Below, one piece after another: positions 1-5,889 of a stretch of 5,963 nucleotides of DNA. The stretch spans positions 1 to 5,963 of the forward strand of contig JAUWCP010000153.1 in NCBI GenBank assembly GCA_030609245.1. The letters run 5' to 3'. The position numbers and the translations under genes are program-made. A model generated the notes under the pieces. The model was not told the DNA's origin and searched no databases. It saw only the letters and a list, made by a program, of their open reading frames with translations. Source of the stretch: Hyphomicrobium sp. (GTDB taxonomy: Bacteria; Pseudomonadota; Alphaproteobacteria; Rhizobiales; Hyphomicrobiaceae). Positions within the stretch are counted from its first letter, which is position 1; every line of letters starts with the position of its first letter.

Positions 1-1382
1 ACCCGCTCGCCCCACAAGTCATAGGCATCAGCATGGGCAATGCGGACCTTGACGATGTCGCCGACTTGCACGCTCGCCTCACCGTTCAAGAACACGCTGC
101 CATCGATCTCGGGCGCATCCCATTGTGAGCGCGCAAGTGCGCCCTCCTCGTCCACCTCGTCGATGATGACGTCGATCTCGCGGCCGACCATGCCTGCAAG
201 CCGTTTCTCGCTCACCTCTTGGGCCACCGCCATGAAGCGGTGCCAGCGTTCTTCTTTGACCTCATTGGGGACCGCGCCCGGCAGATCGTTGGCCTTGGCG
301 CCGGCGACGGGCTCATAACGAAAGCATCCGACGCGCGCAAGGCGCGCCTCGCGCATCCACTCCAGCAGGAATACGAAGTCGGATTCCGTTTCACCGGGAA
401 AGCCGACGATGAATGTCGAGCGTAGTGCAAGGTCGGGGCAGATCTCACGCCAGCGGCGAATGCGATCAAGCGTCTTTTCCTGCGCGGCCGGGCGCCGCAT
501 GGCTTTCAGCACGGCGGGCGAGGCGTGCTGGAAGGGCACGTCGAGATAAGGCAACAGCTTGCCCTCGGCCATCAGCGGGATAACGCTATCGACGTGCGGG
601 TAAGGGTAGACATAGTGCAGGCGCACCCAGACGCCGAGTTCTCCCAGCGCCTCGCACAGATCGTGGAAACGCGCCGGCAACGCACGGCCCTTCCACTGGC
701 TCTGCGCATACTTAATGTCGAGGCCGTAGGCGGAGGTGTCCTGACTGATGACCAACAACTCTTTCACGCCAGCTTTGACGAGACGTTCTGCCTCCATCAT
801 CACATTGGCGGCAGGGCGACTGGCGAGGTCTCCGCGCAAGGATGGAATGATGCAGAACGAGCAGCGGTTGTTGCAGCCTTCCGATATTTTCAAATAAGCA
901 TAGTGACGCGGCGTGAGGCGCAAGCCCTCTGCGGGGACGAGATCGAGGAAGGGATCGTGCAGTGGAGGTGCCGCCTCGTGCACGGCCGATACGACCTGCT
1001 CGTACTGGTGCGGGCCGGTGACAGCAAGCACGCCGGGATAGGCATCACGAATACGCTCCTCCTCCACTCCGAAACAACCGGTGACGATGACGCGCCCGTT
1101 CTCAGTCATCGCCTCGCCGATAGCCTCAAGGCTTTCCTGTTTGGCGGAGTCGAGGAAGCCGCAGGTGTTGACGACGACAACATCGGCACCCGCGTAGTCG
1201 GGTGCAATGGCGTAGCCTTCGGCGCGCAACTTGGTGATGATGCGTTCAGAATCAACGAGCGCCTTTGGGCAACCCAGAGAGACGAAGCCGACTTTGGGGG
1301 CCGCCTGCGGCGCAACCTCTGGCCTGCCAGCGTGGCCGGCCCCTGCATTTGGCGGGCTCTTTTCGACGGTGTCGGTAGTCAT
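1..1382 (-). CDS. rimO: Ribosomal protein S12 methylthiotransferase RimO (3' end cut by window edge)
   Basis: This is a radical SAM enzyme that adds a methylthio group to the beta-carbon of a conserved aspartate in ribosomal protein S12 (Asp89 in E. coli), using S-adenosylmethionine and two 4Fe-4S clusters in the cytosol. I read 460 codons on the minus strand without interruption. The first 30 residues are a Pro/Ala-rich leader. The N-terminal methylthiotransferase domain follows, with cluster ligands C38 (SLGCPKALVDSE), C74 (NTCGFLDSAKQES) and C103 (TGC). The radical SAM motif is CNNRCSFC, with C170, C174 and C177. A TRAM RNA-binding-like domain begins near residue 398. The motifs QDTSAYG (214-220) and DVPFQHAS (281-288) mark RimO rather than the tRNA enzyme MiaB. 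The frame reaches the edge at DLWGER, which in this family lies close to the C-terminus, so only a few residues are probably missing. The ATG at 1382 has a modest AGGA four bases upstream. It diverges from the response regulator gene. Confidence 0.97.
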   Translation of the reverse strand, partial: MTTDTVEKSPPNAGAGHAGRPEVAPQAAPKVGFVSLGCPKALVDSERIITKLRAEGYAIAPDYAGADVVVVNTCGFLDSAKQESLEAIGEAMTENGRVIVTGCFGVEEERIRDAYPGVLAVTGPHQYEQVVSAVHEAAPPLHDPFLDLVPAEGLRLTPRHYAYLKISEGCNNRCSFCIIPSLRGDLASRPAANVMMEAERLVKAGVKELLVISQDTSAYGLDIKYAQSQWKGRALPARFHDLCEALGELGVWVRLHYVYPYPHVDSVIPLMAEGKLLPYLDVPFQHASPAVLKAMRRPAAQEKTLDRIRRWREICPDLALRSTFIVGFPGETESDFVFLLEWMREARLARVGCFRYEPVAGAKANDLPGAVPNEVKEERWHRFMAVAQEVSEKRLAGMVGREIDVIIDEVDEEGALARSQWDAPEIDGSVFLNGEASVQVGDIVKVRIAHADAYDLWGER

Positions 1383-1620
1383 GAGGTCCTATCGCCCATT
1401 GGCAGTTAGACGCCGCTCATAGAGCTAATACGCGGTCATGTCACGGCACCGGACGGCTCTGCCGCGATTGTGGCAAGCGGCACAACTCCCCACTCCGCTA
1501 ACACAGCCTAGCGAAGCAAGGACGCGGGCATCTCTTATGACGGAATTTCAGACGACGGTTCCATCGATCACATCATCCGCCTACATTGCTTTTGCGATTC
1601 ACGCCCAGGCGCGCCAATCT

Positions 1621-1628
1621 GGAGGAGG
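1621..1628 (+). promoter_or_regulatory. Strong ribosome binding site deciding the response regulator start
   Basis: The run GGAGGAGG sits immediately before the ATG at 1630. GGAGG at 1621-1625 leaves a four-base spacing, which is short but workable. No comparable site precedes the in-frame upstream starts at 1438 or 1534, so this site fixes the start of the 128-residue protein. Confidence 0.75.
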
Positions 1629-1629
1629 C

Positions 1630-2016
1630 ATGCTGTCCAAACCCGAAAATTTGAAGGGTTTCAAGGTGCTTCTCGTTGAAGACTCCTGGCATGCCGCCCA
1701 AGCCATGCAGGATTTGCTTCAGACGTGGGGCATGATCGTCATTGGTCCCGTTGCGAGTGCAGGTGAGGCCAAGCAGTTCATCGGGTCGAACGCACCACCC
1801 ATCGCAATCGTCGACATTAGGCTAAAGGACGGCCTCGCATACGATCTCATCGACCTGCTCAACGATAAAGGCGTCAGCGTCATCATCGCTTCGGGCTACA
1901 CAGACGTACCAGCGCTTAAGAGCAAGGCTGCGGCAATCCTGCAGAAGCCCTTTCGGGCCCGCGAGCTTCGTGCCACGTTGACCTCGGTTATGGCGCGTCG
2001 TCACCAAACCGGGTAG
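1630..2016 (+). CDS. Stand-alone receiver-domain response regulator (CheY-like, no output domain)
   Basis: A 128-residue protein consisting of one receiver domain, the cytosolic phosphoryl acceptor of a two-component pathway. The usual residues are present: acidic pocket E17-D18 (LLVEDS), phosphoacceptor D62 (IVDIRL), switch residue S88 (IIASGY) and K106 (LQKPF). Only about 20 residues follow the KPF motif, so there is no DNA-binding or enzymatic output; it should act by protein contact or as a phosphate sink. The ASGY segment after beta-4 resembles the (F)ATGY signature of alphaproteobacterial single-domain regulators such as LovR and SdrG, with Ile in place of Phe and Ser in place of Thr. 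I chose the ATG at 1630 because GGAGG (1621-1625) lies four bases upstream and the receiver fold begins about ten residues later. The frame is open upstream to 1438, but that stretch does not look like protein. The 3' end overlaps the convergent kinase gene, its likely partner. Confidence 0.93.
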   Translation: MLSKPENLKGFKVLLVEDSWHAAQAMQDLLQTWGMIVIGPVASAGEAKQFIGSNAPPIAIVDIRLKDGLAYDLIDLLNDKGVSVIIASGYTDVPALKSKAAAILQKPFRARELRATLTSVMARRHQTG

Positions 2017-3439
2017 ACGGATCCACATGCCGCACACCCTTCGGTCCGAATGGAACCCCAATTTTACAGCGAACTCCGTCGGCTGCGAACACGAGGTCGA
2101 CGGTTCCACCAATTTCGTAAGGTATGAGATCGCGGACCACGCTTGTACCGTAACCGCAATGTCTCGGAGCTTCTACCAACGGCCCCCCGGTTTCCTCCCA
2201 GTGGATCAGGAGGCGGTCTGATCCAGTGGCGTCCTTCTCCCGGCTCCAGCGCACCGAGACGTGGCCACCCGGGATAGACAATGCGCCGTATTTTGCCGCA
2301 TTAGTGACCAGCTCGTGCAACACCATCGCCATGGCTTGGCTTGCCTCGGCGGAGAGCACGATATGCGCACTGTCGACATTCGTATTGCTCTCCGTCACAT
2401 AAGGCGCAAGCTCACGATGGACGATATCGCTGAGCGCCACGCCGTGCCATTGGGCAAGGCTCAAGAGCTCATGAGCGCTTGCCATGGACTGAATGCGGCC
2501 TTCGAGCGCTTTGACGAACTCGTCCATCGATCCGCTACCTTCGCGCGTACACATGGCTATGACAGGAATACGGGCAAGCACGTTTTTGACGCGATGGTCG
2601 AGCTCGCGCATCAGAAGCCTTATGTGCTCCTCGGCCGCCCTGCGCTCGGTAATGTCAAGGGCAGCACCAAGAAGATGTGTTGGCTTGCCGTCCGCGTCGC
2701 GCAGAACGATCTTGGAGGTCCTGAGATAGTGCGTGGTTCCGTCACGCGTCCGGATCGGCTCTTCGGCGATGTCGCGTACCTTGCCGCTGGCGAGCACTTC
2801 CCGGTCGACGCTCGTGAAGAAATCCGCCTGCTCCTTGGGAAAGAAATCATAATCATTCCTGCCGATCATCTCGCTGCGTGAATAACCAAAAAATTGTTCG
2901 GCCGCTCGGTTAACCTGCACGAAACGCAGATCGCTCGCGCTTTTCAGAAACACCACCGCGGGCAGGTGTTCCATGACCTGGTCGAGCAGCCGGTCGGAAT
3001 CCTCACGCTCCGTGATGTCGTTGATGGCCAGTAGAACTATGTGCGGCCGCTGCTTGTCTACGGTGATACGTCGGGCATTGATGAGCATGTTGCGCTTTCC
3101 GAGCGCCTCGAAATCATGATCGACACGAAAGCCCTCTACAACGCCCTGCTGCGGGAGGATCTCGCCAAGCAGGCGGCGCACCTCCGGTATGTCCCACTGA
3201 CGATTTCCAAGTTTGAAGAGGGACTTTCCCCGCGTCTCGCTTGTCGTCAACCGGAAGGCCTCAAGGAACGCCGCATTGGCACGCGCAACGTGAAATCGTG
3301 CGTCCAGAACCACTAAGGGCCCAAAGGTGGTTTCTACCAGCTCAGACAGAAATGCATCGATCTCGGCAACGGCGGGAATTTGCCGGTCACCGCGGAGCGT
3401 GTTGCCCGATCGATTTGGAGGTTCGTTCACGCAGGCCAC
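1988..3439 (-). CDS. PAS-PAS sensor histidine kinase of the HWE family
   Basis: A 483-residue soluble sensor kinase with no transmembrane segment or signal peptide, so it should sense a cytoplasmic cue. PAS domain 1 spans about residues 30-145 and includes LGNRQWDIPEVRRLL (78-91), a motif common in alphaproteobacterial PAS kinases; it ends in INDITERE. PAS domain 2 with its PAC segment spans about 155-267 and ends in LDITERR. The dimerisation and phosphotransfer region carries RELDHRVKN with phosphoacceptor H282. The ATPase domain has the N box HELVTNAAKYGAL (375-387), the HWE-family G1 box with W414 and E416, and a glycine-rich GYGTSVV segment (429-435). It lacks the ordinary HisKA F box and has no receiver domain. 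The start is GTG at 3439, the most upstream start possible because an in-frame stop lies two codons before it; no strong Shine-Dalgarno is visible, and the GTG at 3430 is an alternative. Its TAA lies inside the convergent regulator gene. I cannot tell what ligand or cofactor the PAS domains bind. Confidence 0.96.
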   Translation of the reverse strand: MACVNEPPNRSGNTLRGDRQIPAVAEIDAFLSELVETTFGPLVVLDARFHVARANAAFLEAFRLTTSETRGKSLFKLGNRQWDIPEVRRLLGEILPQQGVVEGFRVDHDFEALGKRNMLINARRITVDKQRPHIVLLAINDITEREDSDRLLDQVMEHLPAVVFLKSASDLRFVQVNRAAEQFFGYSRSEMIGRNDYDFFPKEQADFFTSVDREVLASGKVRDIAEEPIRTRDGTTHYLRTSKIVLRDADGKPTHLLGAALDITERRAAEEHIRLLMRELDHRVKNVLARIPVIAMCTREGSGSMDEFVKALEGRIQSMASAHELLSLAQWHGVALSDIVHRELAPYVTESNTNVDSAHIVLSAEASQAMAMVLHELVTNAAKYGALSIPGGHVSVRWSREKDATGSDRLLIHWEETGGPLVEAPRHCGYGTSVVRDLIPYEIGGTVDLVFAADGVRCKIGVPFGPKGVRHVDPSTRFGDDAP

Positions 3440-4011
3440 GTCTCACACCGAAAAAGCCCCTTCCCCCATCTAGCGGCTCCACTGCCTTACGGCAAACCGT
3501 TCAACGGCTCAACTTCATTCATTTGTTATTGCACCAAAGCGCACCTTCGCGCGGGAGTGAGGAATATCTGCGTGGTGCAACCGATCCACGAACGCGGGAT
3601 CCCATAAAGGGTTGGGATGCTCAAGTCGGCGCCACGTACCACTATGAACCCGATGACGCCTCAAACCGAAAGACGATCCCGCCCAGACCGCCGTCACCGC
3701 AGAGCACGAGAATTCCAGACTCTCCACGCCTAGGCCGGCTGAAGTCGCATGAGAAATCTCTGCTCGACCCTCAGTCCGTTTTGGCTCTGAAGCGGATTGA
3801 GCAAACGAGCATGACTGGCGTCTGCTCCGCCCGAAAAAAGTAAATCGTCCCGCCAAGCGGGCTGCTGCGCGAGGTGCCAGAAGCAGGTTTATGGCGTCGG
3901 AAATTCCTAACGTCTTAACCCTGCTCCAGCGACTGCCTTGCAGTGCGCATGGCTATTGATGAGGGTGAGGCTGCTTCGCACACTTTTTTGGATTACCCGA
4001 GGCTATCTCAA
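3440..4011. other. 572-bp divergent intergenic region, no supportable gene
   Basis: This stretch separates the kinase gene (minus) from the OmpA-like gene (plus). Open frames exist on both strands (plus strand to 3843, minus strand 3515-3856), but their translations are rich in Arg, Ser, Pro and His, show no recognisable domain and lack ribosome binding sites. Short inverted repeats are present. TGCC-TTAC-GGCA (3483-3494) and CCGTT-C-AACGG (3497-3507) lie 44-68 bases upstream of the kinase start, where an operator could sit. CGTGG/CCACG occupies 3571-3590 and ATCCCA/TGGGAT 3599-3618. CCCGC-CAA-GCGGG (3849-3861), read on the minus strand, is followed about ten bases later by six T residues and might be a weak terminator. 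I see no convincing -35/-10 pair for either flanking gene. Confidence 0.6.
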
Positions 4012-5112
4012 ATGGTTCGCACGTGTATCGTGATCGCCGTAATGCTTCTCGCCGGGTCCGCAATGTACTTTGGCGCTGCTCACTTGCCGCGACTCCTTAA
4101 CGATCTTCAGAAGATGACAAAAGATCGGGCGCCTGAACCGGACTCAACTCCTGCGGCCCCCGCTGACGATGCATCAACACGAACAGCAAAGAAGACCGAT
4201 GCCGAGGTGGAGCAAGCCGGGAAAGAAGAGGCCCTGGCCACAGAGCTCGATGTCACGCGAATTTCACAGGATGGGCCGTCTGTGTTTGCAGGCCATACCG
4301 CCCCCTTCCAGAGTCTGACCCTTATGGTGAACGGCAAGGCCATCGCAACGGTAAAGGCGGACGCCAACGGGGATTGGGTTCTCGTGACCGAGCACAAGTT
4401 TACCCGCGCCGACCCTCAGATCAGTTTCCGCATCGGGGTACAGACGGCACAAGCGGGAACGCCGCTCCCAACCTCCGTCTCAAGAAATTCCAGCGAAAAA
4501 CAGCCAGCACCGACCGGCGAGACATGGCTTAACCCGGCGATGGAAGTGATGAAGCGTTTTGAGGGATTGGTAGCCGCAGCCCGCGAGGAGGCGAAGGGAA
4601 GAAAAGCAAAGCAACACGGCTCCAACGGCGATTCTGGGAGCCAGCCAACCCAAGCTAGCATCGCGGAACATGCAGTGGGTACGCCCTCCAGCACTGGGCC
4701 TCAGCTTCACGCGAAGGCCGAAACCGGCTCGACGGCCGTCGTTCCAGCCGTGACTGAGCCCGCGGCGCCAATTCCGGTTCCCATGACTTTCATCTACGAC
4801 ACGGCCACGCTTACGTCAGAAGGACACCGGGCGAGCGCGCTGCTCTTGGAATACCTGCAGCTCAAGGATTTTGGCGCCGTCACACTGACGGGCCACGCCG
4901 ATGAACGCGGGACGCATGAGTACAATTTGGACCTATCCATGCAACGCTTGGATACGATAGAGCGGTTCCTCAGCGATGGCGGTTACAAGGGCCAGTTGGA
5001 TTTGATTCCGAAGGGCGAAACCGAACCCTTCTCTGCCGTGGATCGAACGAAGTACAGGCGCGATGATCTCTGGCAACTCGATCGCCGGGTCGAACTCCAC
5101 GGCGCACAGTAA
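4012..5112 (+). CDS. Membrane-anchored OmpA-family protein with Ig-like middle region
   Basis: An envelope protein predicted to tie the membrane to peptidoglycan. Numbered from M1 at 4012 it has 366 residues. A short MVRT n-region and a hydrophobic segment (about 5-25) form a signal anchor or uncleaved signal peptide; there is no lipobox cysteine. A charged Pro/Ala/Glu-rich linker follows. A beta-rich segment at about 80-140 (GPSVFAGHTAP, VKADANGDWVLV) resembles the Ig-like domain found with LysM or OmpA modules in alphaproteobacteria. A second low-complexity linker includes a helical charged stretch near 176-202. The C-terminal OmpA-like domain (about 257-366) has TGHADERGT and the LSMQRLD helix, with D297 and R312 at the spacing of the peptidoglycan-binding Asp and Arg of OmpA, and ends in DRRVEL. 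There is no outer-membrane barrel. I prefer ATG 4012 because GAGG (3999-4002) lies nine bases upstream and the membrane segment then starts the protein. GTG 3943 or ATG 3949 would add 23 or 21 residues with poor codons and no ribosome binding site. Confidence 0.92.
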   Translation: MVRTCIVIAVMLLAGSAMYFGAAHLPRLLNDLQKMTKDRAPEPDSTPAAPADDASTRTAKKTDAEVEQAGKEEALATELDVTRISQDGPSVFAGHTAPFQSLTLMVNGKAIATVKADANGDWVLVTEHKFTRADPQISFRIGVQTAQAGTPLPTSVSRNSSEKQPAPTGETWLNPAMEVMKRFEGLVAAAREEAKGRKAKQHGSNGDSGSQPTQASIAEHAVGTPSSTGPQLHAKAETGSTAVVPAVTEPAAPIPVPMTFIYDTATLTSEGHRASALLLEYLQLKDFGAVTLTGHADERGTHEYNLDLSMQRLDTIERFLSDGGYKGQLDLIPKGETEPFSAVDRTKYRRDDLWQLDRRVELHGAQ

Positions 5113-5220
5113 GGCACACACGGGCTCCCATCCGCGCGACAATCTGGGCATAGCTGACGTGGCGACACCGGCATCGACCGGCATGTAAGGACTCTCACAC
5201 GGCTCGGCGAGCGCTGGTGC

Positions 5221-5436
5221 CTATTCTGCCGCCTCTACGACCTCGTCGGCCTCGTCGGCATCCTCAGCATCGTCCCAAAGCTCGCGGGCCGTCGCGACGG
5301 GGCAATCGTCATCAGTGTTGAGGCTCTCAAGGCTTACGCCCTCTTGCAGGGCTTCCTCGGCCTCAGCTTCATCGCAATCGGCAAGCGCCATGTAGGCACC
5401 AATGAAGCGTTGTTCCCATTGTTCCTTCGTAATCAT
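5221..5436 (-). CDS. Small, highly acidic hypothetical protein
   Basis: I do not recognise this 71-residue protein. It is strongly acidic: 24 Asp/Glu against three Lys/Arg. The N-terminal half (MITKEQWEQRFIGAYMAL, then a Glu/Ala-rich run) should be helical. A short TDDDCP turn leads to a second helix, PVATARELWDDAEDAD, and an acidic tail. Two cysteines, C21 and C45, are too far apart to suggest a metal motif by themselves. The layout, an N-terminal helix with Trp followed by a Pro-x3-Ala-x3-Trp helix and an acidic end, is reminiscent of small uncharacterised alphaproteobacterial proteins, but this is a weak impression. The gene is well supported by an ideal ribosome binding site, GGAGG at 5444-5448 on the minus strand, seven bases before the ATG at 5436. 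It converges on the OmpA-like gene with a 108-bp spacer and no obvious terminator hairpin. Its function is unknown; nucleic-acid mimicry or protein binding are only guesses from the charge. Confidence 0.8.
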   Translation of the reverse strand: MITKEQWEQRFIGAYMALADCDEAEAEEALQEGVSLESLNTDDDCPVATARELWDDAEDADEADEVVEAAE

Positions 5437-5443
5437 TGGTGTC

Positions 5444-5448
5444 CCTCC
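5444..5448 (-). promoter_or_regulatory. Ribosome binding site of the small acidic gene
   Basis: Minus-strand GGAGG followed by GACACCA and then the ATG at 5436. The near-consensus match and seven-base spacing are the main reason to believe the short gene is real. Confidence 0.75.
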
Positions 5449-5752
5449 ATTGGGCGATCGCTTAGCACTTCAGTTTGCGTAGACAGGCGATGCCAGTCGC
5501 ACGCCGCTTACGGCGCTGCGAGGCCACGCAGTAAATCTCTCGATGACAGGGCGCCCGCGCAAGCCACCTCGGTATGCTTTCCACAGTTCCCGCATGGCTG
5601 ACCACTTCATCGGCCCTGCCGGAGCTTGGCCGAAGCCCAAAAGCCTATCGCGGTCTCCGAAGAACCTGATTTCCCGTCATGCTGATCTTGTTGGTCTGGG
5701 CTAGCTTCGGAGAGAATGCCTCCGATTCGCCGCCAGCGGCAACGTCAGCCGG

Positions 5753-5781
5753 TTGGCTATAGTGGCGCAATCAGGTATAAG
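5753..5781 (+). promoter_or_regulatory. Putative sigma-70-type promoter of tRNA-Lys
   Basis: TTGGCT at 5753-5758 is a -35 candidate, and TATAAG at 5776-5781 is a -10 candidate one base from TATAAT. They are separated by exactly 17 bases. Transcription would start near 5788, giving a leader of roughly 27 bases before the tRNA. The position and spacing fit a housekeeping promoter well. Confidence 0.65.
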
Positions 5782-5814
5782 CGCCCGCCTGATGGGCATT
5801 TTGCCGTCATTGGG

Positions 5815-5889
5815 GGGCCCGTAGCTCAGTGGTAGAGCACCTGACTTTTAATCAGGGTGTCGATGGTTCGATACCATCCGGGCTCACCA
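5815..5889 (+). tRNA. tRNA-Lys, anticodon UUU, CCA encoded
   Basis: A complete cloverleaf can be drawn by eye. The acceptor stem is GGGCCCG with CGGGCTC (one G-U pair). The D arm is GCTC-AGTGGTA-GAGC. The anticodon arm is CCTGA-CTTTTAA-TCAGG, giving anticodon TTT (UUU in RNA), which reads the lysine codons AAA and AAG. The variable loop is GTGTC, and the T arm is GATGG-TTCGATA-CCATC. The discriminator base is A5886, and the CCA at 5887-5889 is encoded in the DNA. The length is 75 bases. A good promoter lies just upstream and no second tRNA follows within the window. Confidence 0.98.

Larger units (their letters stand above)
5437..5814. other. 378-bp intergenic region with several potential stem-loops, no supportable gene
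   Basis: No reading frame here looks like protein. Potential secondary structure is frequent: CGCCG-CTTA-CGGCG (5502-5515); a GGC-CGAA-GCC hairpin (5628-5637) whose stem can extend with bulges to GCTT/AAGC (5624-5644); a perfect 9-bp inverted repeat TCTCCGAAG (5654-5662) with CTTCGGAGA (5705-5713); TCGGAG/CTCCGA (5707-5725); and GCCG-CCAG-CGGC (5729-5740). The TCGGAG strand can pair with either neighbour, but not both. The last 62 bases contain the tRNA promoter and leader. The stretch could hold a small RNA, the leader of the acidic gene, or degraded sequence; I cannot decide. Confidence 0.5.

Noticed and set aside
525..1409. Long plus-strand reading frame of 294 codons opposite rimO
   Set aside because: It is antisense to the clear radical SAM protein, has no recognisable domain, and is a shadow of GC-rich codon bias.
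2261..2881. Plus-strand reading frame of 206 codons opposite the histidine kinase
   Set aside because: It lies wholly antisense to the PAS and kinase domains and shows no motif or ribosome binding site.
3241..3843. Plus-strand reading frame of 200 codons overlapping the kinase 5' end and the following gap
   Set aside because: The translation is Arg/Ser/Pro-rich without a domain, its first third is antisense to the kinase, and no ribosome binding site precedes it.
3515..3856. Minus-strand reading frame of 113 codons in the long gap
   Set aside because: No recognisable fold or family and no clear ribosome binding site. I considered a frameshifted remnant across the three frames but found no family to match.
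5167..5184. Direct repeat ACCGGCAT-CG-ACCGGCAT
   Set aside because: Two 8-base copies in GC-rich spacer DNA are too short to mean anything without conservation data.
5344..5601. Plus-strand reading frame of 85 codons opposite the small acidic gene
   Set aside because: It is antisense to a gene with an ideal ribosome binding site, and its own translation has no domain.
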